A stretch of DNA of 64,000 nt from Jacaranda mimosifolia (lineage: Eukaryota; Streptophyta; Magnoliopsida; Lamiales; Bignoniaceae), in contig CM032128.1 in NCBI GenBank assembly GCA_018894105.1, forward strand, positions 16,039,001 to 16,103,000, given 5' to 3'. Below, piece by piece: positions 23,799-37,500 of the stretch. The translations under genes and the position numbers were made by a program. Every line of letters begins with the position of its first letter. The first letter of the stretch is position 1. The notes under the pieces were generated by a model. It saw nothing but the letters and a program-made list of their open reading frames with translations. It was not told the DNA's origin and searched no databases.

Positions 23799-24298
23799 NN
23801 NNNNNNNNNNNNNNNNNNNNNNNNNNNNNNNNNNNNNNNNNNNNNNNNNNNNNNNNNNNNNNNNNNNNNNNNNNNNNNNNNNNNNNNNNNNNNNNNNNNN
23901 NNNNNNNNNNNNNNNNNNNNNNNNNNNNNNNNNNNNNNNNNNNNNNNNNNNNNNNNNNNNNNNNNNNNNNNNNNNNNNNNNNNNNNNNNNNNNNNNNNNN
24001 NNNNNNNNNNNNNNNNNNNNNNNNNNNNNNNNNNNNNNNNNNNNNNNNNNNNNNNNNNNNNNNNNNNNNNNNNNNNNNNNNNNNNNNNNNNNNNNNNNNN
24101 NNNNNNNNNNNNNNNNNNNNNNNNNNNNNNNNNNNNNNNNNNNNNNNNNNNNNNNNNNNNNNNNNNNNNNNNNNNNNNNNNNNNNNNNNNNNNNNNNNNN
24201 NNNNNNNNNNNNNNNNNNNNNNNNNNNNNNNNNNNNNNNNNNNNNNNNNNNNNNNNNNNNNNNNNNNNNNNNNNNNNNNNNNNNNNNNNNNNNNNNNN
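23799..24298. other. Assembly gap, exactly 500 N
   Basis: 500 N bases, a conventional placeholder length, so the true size is unknown. HOR type differs on the two sides (1,138-bp units left, 1,001-bp units right), which suggests that unsequenced array is hidden here. Open reading frames spanning the Ns are artefacts. Confidence 0.97.
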
Positions 24299-27200
24299 CC
24301 ATACACATATTATATACTACTATATTTAGTTAATGTGCACTGAACGGTTGAATATTTTGTGCTTCAATTGCTTGTAAAATATCCTTTAGATAAACAGATT
24401 ATATACTACCACTTTCAAATAATATGTACTAAACGGCTGAATGTTTTGTACTATAATTGCTTCTAAAATGAACTTTAGATATACTATCACGTTCAACTAA
24501 TATGTACTGAGAGGCAGAAAGTTTTGTGCTTCAAATACTTGTAAAATGTGCTATTTAGATACACAAATTATACACCGTACACATATTATATACTACTATA
24601 TTCAGTTAATTTGCACTGAACGGTTGAATATTTAGTGCTTCAATTGCTTGTAAAATATCCTTTAGATAAACAGATTATATACTACCACTTTCAAATAATA
24701 TGTTCTAAATGGTTGAATATTTTGTATTATAATTGCTTGTAAAAATACTTTAGATACACAGATCAAATACTACAACTTGCAGATAATGTGTACGGAAGGC
24801 CGAATGTTTTTCACTTTAATTGCTTGCAAAATGTGCTATTTCGATGCACGGATTATACACTATGCGCAAATTTTATTCAACCTGATTCCGTTAATGTAAT
24901 GTGTATTGAAAGTGTGAATGTTTTGTGCTTCAATTACTTGTAAAATGTAGTTTAGATACACAGATTATATACTACCACTTTTGGATAGTCACCGAAACGT
25001 TGAATGTTTTGTAGTATAGTTACTTGTAAAATATATTTTAGGTACACAAATTGTATACCACCACTTTCAGATAGTTTGTAGTTAAAGCATGAATATTTTG
25101 TATTATAATTGCTTGTAAAATATACTTTAGATACATAGGTTATATATTATCACTTTCAGATTATGTGTACTGGAATGTTGAATGTTTTGTACTATAATTC
25201 CTTGTAAAATGAACTATAGATATACTATCATGTTCAGATAATGTGCACTGGAACTTTAATTTCTTGTAAAATGTGCTATTTATATACATAGATTATACAC
25301 CATGCACGTATCATACAGTACCACCTTTAGTTAATGTGCACAGAAAGGTTGAATATTTTGTGCATCAATTGCTTGTAAAATATAGTTTTGATACACAGGT
25401 TACATATTACCACTTTCAGATAATATGTACTAAAAGGTTGAATGTTTTGTACTATAATTGCTTTTAAAATGAACTTTAGATATACTATCACGTTCAAATA
25501 ATATGGACTGAGAGGCAGAAAGTTTTGTGCTTCAAATACTTGTAAAATGTGCTATTTAGATACACAAATTATACACCGTACACATATTATATACTATTAT
25601 ATTTAGTTAATGTGCACTGAACGGTTGAATATTTTGTGCTTCAATTGCTTGTAAAATATCCTTTAGATAAACAGATTATATACTACCACTTTCAAATAAT
25701 ATGTTCTAAACGGTTGAATATTTTGTATTATAATTGCTTGTAAAAATAATTTAGATACACAGATTAAATACTACAACTTGCAGATAATGTGTACGGAAGG
25801 CCGAATGTTTTTCACTTCAATTGCTTGCAAAATGTGCTATTTAGATGCACGGATTATACACTATACGCAAATTTATACAACCTCATTCCGTTATTGTAAT
25901 GTGTATTGAAAGTGTGAATGTTTTGTGCTTCAATTACTTGTAAAATGTAGTTTAGATACACAGATTATATACTACCACTTTTGGATAGTCACTGAAACGT
26001 TGAATGTTTTGTAGTATAGTTACTTGTAAAATATATTTTAGGTACACAAATTGTATACCACCACTTTCAGATAGTTTGTAGTTAAAGCATGAATATTTTG
26101 TATTATAATTGCTTGTAAAATATACTTTAGATACATAGGTTATATATTATCACTTTCAGATTATGTGTACTGGAATGTTGAATGTTTTGTACTATAATTC
26201 CTTGTAAAATGAACTATAGATATACTATCATGTTCAGATAATGTGCACTGGAACTTTAATTTCTTGTAAAATGTGCTATTTATATACATAGATTATACAC
26301 CATGCACGTATCATACAGTACCACCTTTAGTTAATGTGCACAGAAAGGTTGAATATTTTGTGCATCAATTGCTTGTAAAATATAGTTTTGATACACAGGT
26401 TACATATTACCACTTTCAGATAATATGTACTAAAAGGTTGAATGTTTTGTACTATAATTGCTTTTAAAATGAACTTTAGATATACTATCACGTTCAAATA
26501 ATATGGACTGAGAGGCAGAAAGTTTTGTGCTTCAAATACTTGTAAAATGTGCTATTTAGATACACAAATTATACACCGTACACATATTATATACTACTAT
26601 ATTTAGTTAATTTGCACTGAACGGTTGAATATTTTGTGCTTCAATTGCTTGTAAAATATCCTTTAGATAAACAGATTATATACTACCACTTTCAAATAAT
26701 ATGTACTAAACGGCTGAATGTTTTGTACTATAATTGCTTCTAAAATGAACTTTAGATATACTATCACGTTCAACTAATATGTACTGAGAGGCAGAAAGTT
26801 TTGTGCTTCAAATACTTGTAAAATGTGCTATTTAGATACACAAATTATACACCGTACACATATTATATACTACTATATTCAGTTAATTTGCACTGAACGG
26901 TTGAATATTTAGTGCTTCAATTGCTTGTAAAATATCCTTTAGATAAACAGATTATATACTACCACTTTCAAATAATATGTTCTAAATGGTTGAATATTTT
27001 GTATTATAATTGCTTGTAAAAATACTTTAGATACACAGATCAAATACTACAACTTGCAGATAATGTGTACGGAAGGCCGAATGTTTTTCACTTTAATTGC
27101 TTGCAAAATGTGCTATTTCGATGCACGGATTATACACTATGCGCAAATTTTATTCAACCTGATTCCGTTAATGTAATGTGTATTGAAAGTGTGAATGTTT

Positions 27201-30200
27201 TGTGCTTCAATTACTTGTAAAATGTAGTTTAGATACACAGATTATATACTACCACTTTTGGATAGTCACCGAAACGTTGAATGTTTTGTAGTATAGTTAC
27301 TTGTAAAATATATTTTAGGTACACAAATTGTATACCACCACTTTCAGATAGTTTGTAGTTAAAGCATGAATATTTTGTATTATAATTGCTTGTAAAATAT
27401 ACTTTAGATACATAGGTTATATATTATCACTTTCAGATTATGTGTACTGGAATGTTGAATGTTTTGTACTATAATTCCTTGTAAAATGAACTATAGATAT
27501 ACTATCATGTTCAGATAATGTGCACTGGAACTTTAATTTCTTGTAAAATGTGCTATTTATATACATAGATTATACACCATGCACGTATCATACAGTACCA
27601 CCTTTAGTTAATGTGCACAGAAAGGTTGAATATTTTGTGCATCAATTGCTTGTAAAATATAGTTTTGATACACAGGTTACATATTACCACTTTCAGATAA
27701 TATGTACTAAAAGGTTGAATGTTTTGTACTATAATTGCTTTTAAAATGAACTTTAGATATACTATCACGTTCAAATAATATGGACTGAGAGGCAGAAAGT
27801 TTTGTGCTTCAAATACTTGTAAAATGTGCTATTTAGATACACAAATTATACACCGTACACATATTATATACTATTATATTTAGTTAATGTGCACTGAACG
27901 GTTGAATATTTTGTGCTTCAATTGCTTGTAAAATATCCTTTAGATAAACAGATTATATACTACCACTTTCAAATAATATGTTCTAAACGGTTGAATATTT
28001 TGTATTATAATTGCTTGTAAAAATAATTTAGATACACAGATTAAATACTACAACTTGCAGATAATGTGTACGGAAGGCCGAATGTTTTTCACTTTAATTG
28101 CTTGCAAAATGTGCTATTTCGATGCACGGATTATACACTATGCGCAAATTTTATTCAACCTGATTCCGTTAATGTAATGTGTATTGAAAGTGTGAATGTT
28201 TTGTGCTTCAATTACTTGTAAAATGTAGTTTAGATACACAGATTATATACTACCACTTTTGGATAGTCACCGAAACGTTGAATGTTTTGTAGTATAGTTA
28301 CTTGTAAAATATATTTTAGGTACACAAATTGTATACCACCACTTTCAGATAGTTTGTAGTTAAAGCATGAATATTTTGTATTATAATTGCTTGTAAAATA
28401 TACTTTAGATACATAGGTTATATATTATCACTTTCAGATTATGTGTACTGGAATGTTGAATGTTTTGTACTATAATTCCTTGTAAAATGAACTATAGATA
28501 TACTATCATGTTCAGATAATGTGCACTGGAACTTTAATTTCTTGTAAAATGTGCTATTTATATACATAGATTATACACCATGCACGTATCATACAGTACC
28601 ACCTTTAGTTAATGTGCACAGAAAGGTTGAATATTTTGTGCATCAATTGCTTGTAAAATATAGTTTTGATACACAGGTTACATATTACCACTTTCAGATA
28701 ATATGTACTAAAAGGTTGAATGTTTTGTACTATAATTGCTTTTAAAATGAACTTTAGATATACTATCACGTTCAAATAATATGGACTGAGAGGCAGAAAG
28801 TTTTGTGCTTCAAATACTTGTAAAATGTGCTATTTAGATACACAAATTATACACCGTACACATATTATATACTATTATATTTAGTTAATGTGCACTGAAC
28901 GGTTGAATATTTTGTGCTTCAATTGCTTGTAAAATATCCTTTAGATAAACAGATTATATACTACCACTTTCAAATAATATGTTCTAAACGGTTGAATATT
29001 TTGTATTATAATTGCTTGTAAAAATAATTTAGATACACAGATTAAATACTACAACTTGCAGATAATGTGTACGGAAGGCCGAATGTTTTTCACTTCAATT
29101 GCTTGCAAAATGTGCTATTTAGATGCACGGATTATACACTATACGCAAATTTTATACAACCTCATTCCGTTATTGTAATGTGTATTGAAAGTGTGAATGT
29201 TTTGTGCTTCAATTACTTGTAAAATGTAGTTTAGATACACAGATTATATACTACCACTTTTGGATAGTCACTGAAACGTTGAATGTTTTGTAGTATAGTT
29301 ACTTGTAAAATATATTTTAGGTACACAAATTGTATACCACCACTTTCAGATAGTTTGTAGTTAAAGCATGAATATTTTGTATTATAATTGCTTGTAAAAT
29401 ATACTTTAGATACATAGGTTATATATTATCACTTTCAGATTATGTGTACTGGAATGTTGAATGTTTTGTACTATAATTCCTTGTAAAATGAACTATAGAT
29501 ATACTATCATGTTCAGATAATGTGCACTGGAACTTTAATTTCTTGTAAAATGTGCTATTTATATACATAGATTATACACCATGCACGTATCATACAGTAC
29601 CACCTTTAGTTAATGTGCACAGAAAGGTTGAATATTTTGTGCATCAATTGCTTGTAAAATATAGTTTTGATACACAGGTTACATATTACCACTTTCAGAT
29701 AATATGTACTAAAAGGTTGAATGTTTTGTACTATAATTGCTTTTAAAATGAACTTTAGATATACTATCACGTTCAAATAATATGGACTGAGAGGCAGAAA
29801 GTTTTGTGCTTCAAATACTTGTAAAATGTGCTATTTAGATACACAAATTATACACCGTACACATATTATATACTATTATATTTAGTTAATGTGCACTGAA
29901 CGGTTGAATATTTTGTGCTTCAATTGCTTGTAAAATATCCTTTAGATAAACAGATTATATACTACCACTTTCAAATAATATGTTCTAAACGGTTGAATAT
30001 TTTGTATTATAATTGCTTGTAAAAATAATTTAGATACACAGATTAAATACTACAACTTGCAGATAATGTGTACGGAAGGCCGAATGTTTTTCACTTTAAT
30101 TGCTTGCAAAATGTGCTATTTCGATGCACGGATTATACACTATGCGCAAATTTTATTCAACCTGATTCCGTTAATGTAATGTGTATTGAAAGTGTGAATG

Positions 30201-31560
30201 TTTTGTGCTTCAATTACTTGTAAAATGTAGTTTAGATACACAGATTATATACTACCACTTTTGGATAGTCACCGAAACGTTGAATGTTTTGTAGTATAGT
30301 TACTTGTAAAATATATTTTAGGTACACAAATTGTATACCACCACTTTCAGATAGTTTGTAGTTAAAGCATGAATATTTTGTAATATAATTGCTTGTAAAA
30401 TATACTTTAGATACATAGGTTATATATTATCACTTTCAGATTATGTGTACTGGAATGTTGAATGTTTTGTACTATAATTCCTTGTAAAATGAACTATAGA
30501 TATACTATCATGTTCAGATAATGTGCACTGGAACTTTAATTTCTTGTAAAATGTGCTATTTATATACATAGATTATACACCATGCACGTATCATACAGTA
30601 CCACCTTTAGTTAATGTGCACAGAAAGGTTGAATATTTTGTGCATCAATTGCTTGTAAAATATAGTTTTGATACACAGGTTACATATTACCACTTTCAGA
30701 TAATATGTACTAAAAGGTTGAATGTTTTGTACTATAATTGCTTTTAAAATGAACTTTAGATATACTATCACGTTCAAATAATATGGACTGAGAGGCAGAA
30801 AGTTTTGTGCTTCAAATACTTGTAAAATGTGCTATTTAGATACACAAATTATACACCGTACACATATTATATACTATTATATTTAGTTAATGTGCACTGA
30901 ACGGTTGAATATTTTGTGCTTCAATTGCTTGTAAAATATCCTTTAGATAAACAGATTATATACTACCACTTTCAAATAATATGTTCTAAACGGTTGAATA
31001 TTTTGTATTATAATTGCTTGTAAAAATAATTTAGATACACAGATTAAATACTACAACTTGCAGATAATGTGTACGGAAGGCCGAATGTTTTTCACTTCAA
31101 TTGCTTGCAAAATGTGCTATTTAGATGCACGGATTATACACTATACGCAAATTTTATACAACCTCATTCCGTTATTGTAATGTGTATTGAAAGTGTGAAT
31201 GTTTTGTGCTTCAATTACTTGTAAAATGTAGTTTAGATACACAGATTATATACTACCACTTTTGGATAGTCACTGAAACGTTGAATGTTTTGTAGTATAG
31301 TTACTTGTAAAATATATTTTAGGTACACAAATTGTATACCACCACTTTCAGATAGTTTGTAGTTAAAGCATGAATATTTTGTATTATAATTGCTTGTAAA
31401 ATATACTTTAGTTACATAGGTTATATATTATCACTTTCAGATTATGTGTACTGGAATGTTGAATGTTTTGTACTATAATTCCTTGTAGAATGAACTATAC
31501 ATATACTATCATGTTCAGATAATGTGCACTGGAACTTTAATTTCTTGTAAAATGTGCTAT
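24299..31560. repeat. HOR block 2: 1,001-bp units, with one 1,277-bp variant
   Basis: The A-type anchor gtgctatttatatac recurs at 25,273, 26,273, 27,550, 28,551, 29,552, 30,553 and 31,554. Spacings are 1,000, 1,277, 1,001, 1,001, 1,001 and 1,001 bp. Each 1,001-bp unit has eleven sub-monomers in the order A B C A B B A B B B C. The 1,277-bp spacing is explained by one extra C-A-B trimer of 276 bp. Copies are nearly identical, so this block was amplified recently relative to the array's right side. Confidence 0.92.
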
Positions 31561-34500
31561 TTATATACATAGATTATACACCATGCACGTATCAAACAGT
31601 ACCACCTTTAGTTAATGTGCACAGAAAGGTTGAATATTTTGTTCTTCAATTCCTTGTAAAATAAAGTTTAGATACACATGTTATATATTACCACTTTCAG
31701 ATAATGTGTGCTAAAAGGGCAGAATGTTTTCCAGTACAATTACCTGTAAAATATACTTTAGATATACATATCATATATTACCACTTTCAGATAATGTGTA
31801 CGGGAGGTTGAATGGTTTGAAATATAATTGCTTGTAAAATGAACTTTAGATATACTATCATGTTAAGATAATGTGCACTGAAAGGCAAAAAGTTTTGCGC
31901 TTCAATTTCATGTAAATTGTGCTATTTCGATACATAGATTATACACCTTACATGTGTTATACAATGCCACAAGTAGTTAATGTGCATAGAAAGGTGGAAT
32001 ATTTTGTGCTTCAATTGCTTGTAAAATATAGTTTAGATACACAGGTTACATATTACCACTTTCAGATAATATGTACTAAACGGCTGAATGTTTTGTACTA
32101 TAATTGCTTCTAAAATGAACTTTAGATATACTATCACGTTCAAATAATATGTACTGAGAGGCAGAAAGTTTTGTGCTTCAAATACTTGTAAAATGTGCTA
32201 TTTGGATACACAAATTATACACCATACACATATTATATACTACTATATTTAGTTAATGTGCACTGAACGGTTGAATATTTTGTGCTTCAATTGCTTGTAA
32301 AATATCCTTTAGATAAACAGATTATATACTACCACTTTCAAATAATATGTACTAAACGGCTGAATGTTTTGTACTATAATTGCTTCTAAAATGAACTTTA
32401 GATATACTATCACGTTCAACTAATATGTACTGAGAGGCAGAAAGTTTTGTGCTTCAAATACTTGTAAAATGTGCTATTTAGATACACAAATTATACACCG
32501 TACACATATTATATACTACTATATTCAGTTAATTTGCACTGAACGGTTGAATATTTAGTGCTTCAATTGCTTGTAAAATATCCTTTAGATAAACAGATTA
32601 TATACTACCACTTTCAAATAATATGTTCTAAATGGTTGAATATTTTGTATTATAATTGCTTGTAAAAATACTTTAGATACACAGATTAAATACTACAACT
32701 TGCAGATAATGTGTACGGAAGGCCGAATGTTTTTCACTTTAATTGCTTGCAAAATGTGCTATTTCGATGCACGGATTATGCACTATGCGCAAATTTTATT
32801 CAACCTGATTCCGTTAATGTAATGTGTATTGAAAGTGTGAATGTTTTGTGCTTCAATTACTTGTAAAATGTAGTTTAGATACACAGATTATATACTACCA
32901 CTTTTGGATAGTCACCGAAACGTTGAATGTTTTGTAGTATAGTTACTTGTAAAATATATTTTAGGTACACAAATTGTATACCACCACTTTCAGATAGTTT
33001 GTAGTTAAAGCATGAATATTTTGTATTATAATTGCTTGTAAAATATACTTTAGATACATAGGTTATATATTATCACTTTCAGATTATGTGTACTGGAATG
33101 TTGAATGTTTTGTACTATAATTCCTTGTAAAATGAACTATAGATATACTATCATGTTCAGATAATGTGCACTGGAACTTTAATTTCTTGTAAAATGTGCT
33201 ATTTATATACGTAGATTATACACCATGCACGTATCATACAGTACCACCTTTAGTTAATGTGCACAGAAAGGTTGAATATTTTGTGCATCAATTGCTTGTA
33301 AAATATAGTTTTGATACACAGGTTACATATTACCACTTTCAGATAATATGTACTAAAAGGTTGAATGTTTTGTACTATAATTGCTTTTAAAATGAACTTT
33401 AGATATACTATCACGTTCAAATAATATGTACTGAGAGGCAGAAAGTTTTGTGCTTCAAATACTTGTAAAATGTGCTATTTAGATACACAAATTATACACC
33501 GTACACATATTATATACTATTATATTTAGTTAATGTGCACTGAACGGTTGAATATTTTGTGCTTCAATTGCTTGTAAAATATCCTTTAGATAAACAGATT
33601 ATATACTACCACTTTCAAATAATATGTTCTAAACGGTTGAATATTTTGTATTATAATTGCTTGTAAAAATACTTTAGATACACAGATTATATACTACAAC
33701 TTGCAGATAATGTGTACGGAAGGCTGAATGTTTGGCACTTCAATTGCTTGCAAAATGTGCCATTTAGATGCACGGATTATACACTATACGCAAATTGTAT
33801 ACAACCTCATTCAGTTAATGTAATGTGTATTGAAAGTGTGAATGTTTTGTGCTTCAATTACTTGTAAAATGTAGTTTAGATACACAGATTATATACTACC
33901 ACTTTTGGATAGTCACCGAAATGTTGAATGTTTTGTAGTATTGTTACTTGTAAAATATATTTTGGGTACACAAATTGTATACCTCCACTTTCAGATAGTT
34001 TGTAGTTCAAGCATGAATATTTTGTATTATAATTGCTGGTAAAATATACTTTAGATACATAGGTTATATATTATCACTTTCAGATTATGTGTACTGGAAT
34101 GTTGAACGTTTTGTACTATAATTCCTTGTAAAATGAACTATAGATATACTATCATGTTCAGATAATGTGCACTAGAACTTTAATTTCTTGTAAAATGTGC
34201 TATCTATATACATAGATTATGCACCATGCACGTATCATATAGTACCACCTTTAGTTAATGTGCACAGAAAGGTTGAATATTTTGTTCTTCAATTGCTTGT
34301 AAAATAAAGTTTAGATGCACAGGTTATATATTACCACTTTCAGATAATGTGTGCTAAAAGGGCAGAATGTTTTGCAGTACAATTACCTGTAAAATATACT
34401 TTAGATATACAGATCATATATTACCACTTTCAGATAATGTGTACGGGAGGCTGAATGGTTTGAAATATAATTCCTTGTAAAATGAACTTTAGATATACTA

Positions 34501-37500
34501 TCATGTTAAGATAATGTGCACTGAAAGGCAAAAAGTTTTGTGCTTCAATTTCATGTATAATGTGCTATTTAGATACATAGATTATACACCTTACACGTAT
34601 TATACAATGCCACATGTAGTTAATGTGCATAGAAAGGTGGAATATTTTGTGCTTCAATTGCTTGTAAAATATAGTTTAGATACACAGGTTACATATTACC
34701 ACTTTCAAATAATATGTACTAAACGGCTGAATGTTTTGTACTATAATTGCTTCTAAAATGAACTTTAGATATACTATCACGTTCAAATAATATTACTTAG
34801 AGGCAGAAAGTTTTGTGCTTCAAATACTTGTAAAATGTGCTATTTAGATACACAAATTATGCACCGTACACATATTATATACTACTATATTTAGTTAATG
34901 TGCACTGAACGGTTGAATATTTTGTGCTTCAATTGCTTGTAAAATATCCTTTAGATAAACAGATTATATACTACCACTTTCAAATAATATGTTCTAAACG
35001 GTTGAATATTTTGTATTATAATTGCTTGTAAAAATACTTTAGATACACAGATTATATACTACAACTTGCAGATAATGTGTACGGAAGGCCGAATGTTTTT
35101 CACTTTAATTGCTTGCAAAATGTGCTATTTCGATGCACGGATTATACACTATACGCAAATTTTATACAACCTCATTCAGTTAATGTAATGTGTATTGAAA
35201 GTGTGAATGTTTTGTGCTTCAATTACTTGTAAAATGTAGTTTAGATACACAGATTATATACTACCACTTTTGGATAGTCACTGAAACGTTGAATGTTTTG
35301 TAGTATAGTTACTTGTAAAATATATTTTAGGTACACAAATTGTATACCACCACTTTCAGATAGTTTGTAGTTAAAGCATGAATATTTTGTATTATAATTG
35401 CTTGTAAAATATACTTTAGATACATAGGTTATATATTATCACTTTCAGATTATGTGTACTGGAATGTTGAATGTTTTGTACTATAATTCCTTGTAAAATG
35501 AACTATAGATATACTATCATGTTCAGATAATGTGCACTGGAACTTTAATTTCTTGTAAAATGTGCTATTTATATACATAGATTATACACCATGCACGTAT
35601 CATACAGTACCACCTTTAGTTAATGTGCACAGAAAGGTTGAATATTTTGTTCTTCAATTGCTTGTAAAATAAAGTTTAGATACACAGGTTATATATTACC
35701 ACTTTCAGATAATGTGTGCTAAAAGGGCAGAATGTTTTGCAGTACAATTACCTGTAAAATATACTTTAGATATACAGATCATATATTACCACTTTCAGAT
35801 AATGTTTACGGGAGGTTGAATGGTTTGAAATATAATTCCTTGTAAAATGAACTTTAGATATACTATCATGTTAAGATAATGTGTACTGAAAGGCAAAAAG
35901 TTTTGTGCTTCAATTTCAAGTATAATGTGCTATTTAGATACATAGATTATACACCTTACACGTATTATACAATGCCACATGTAGTTAATGTGCATAGAAA
36001 GGTGGAATATTTTGTGCTTCAATTGCTTGTAAAATATAGTTTAGATACATAGGTTACATATTACCACTTTCAGATAGTATGTACTAAACGGCTGAATGTT
36101 TTGTACTATAATTGCTTCTAAAATGAACTTTAGATATACTTTCACGTTCAAATAATATGTACTGAGAGGCAGAAAGTTTTGTGCTTCAAATACTTGTAAA
36201 ATGTGCTATTTAGATACACAAATTATACACCGTACACATATTATATACTACTATATTTAGTTAATTTGCACTGAACGGTTGAATATTTTGTGCTTCAATT
36301 GCTTGTAAAATATCCTTTAGATAAACAGATTATGTACTACCACTTTCAAATAATATGTTCTAAACGGTTGAATATTTTGTATTATAATTGCTTGTAAAAA
36401 TAATTTAGATACACAGATTAAATACTACAACTTGCAGATAATGTGTACGGAAGGCCGAATGTTTTTCACTTCAATTGCTTGCAAAATGTGCTATTCAGAT
36501 GCACGGATTATACACTATACGCAAATTTTATACAACCTCATTCCGTTATTGTAATGTGTATTGAAAGTGTGAATGTTTTGTGCTTCAATTACTTGTAAAA
36601 TGTAGTTTAGATACACAGATTATATACTACCACTTTTGGATAGTCACTGAAACGTTGAGTGTTTTGTAGTATAGTTACTTGTAAAATATATTTTAGGTAC
36701 ACAAATTGTATACCACCACTTTCAGATAGTTTGTAGTTAAAGCATGAATATTTTGTATTATAATTGCTTGTAAAATATACTTTAGATACATAGGTTATAT
36801 ATTATCACTTTCAGATTATGTGTACTGGAATGTTGAATGTTTTGTACTATAATTCCTTGTAGAATGAACTATACATATACTATCATGTTCAGATAATGTG
36901 CACTGGAACTTTAATTTCTTGTAAAATGTGCTATTTATATACATAGATTATACACCATGCACGTATCATACAGTACAACCTTTAGTTAATGTGCACAGAA
37001 AGGTTGAATATTTTGCTCTTCAATTGCTTGTAAAATAAAGTTTAGATACACAGGTTATGTATTACCACTTTCAGATAATGTGTGCTAAAAGTGCAGAATG
37101 TTTTGCAGTACAATTACCTGTAAAATATACTTTAGATATACAGATCATGTATTACCACTTTCAGATAATGTATACGGGAGGTTGAATGGTTTGAAATATA
37201 ATTCCTTGTAAAATGAACTTTAGATATACTATCATGTTAAGATAATGTGCACTGAAAGGCAAAAAGTTTCGTGCTTCAATTTCATGTATAATGTGCTATT
37301 TAGATACATAGATTATACACCTTACACGTATTATACAATGCCACATGTAGTTAATGTGCATAGAAAGGAGGAATATTTTGTGCTTCAATTGCTTGTAAAA
37401 TATAGTTTAGATACACATGATATATATTACCACTTTAAGATAATATGTACTAAAACGTTGAATGTTTTGTACTATAATTGCTTCTAAAATGAACTTTAGA

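Noticed and set aside
23734..24343. Open frames of 175-199 codons across 23.7-24.3 kb on both strands
   Set aside because: They consist almost entirely of the 500 N gap; no real sequence supports them.
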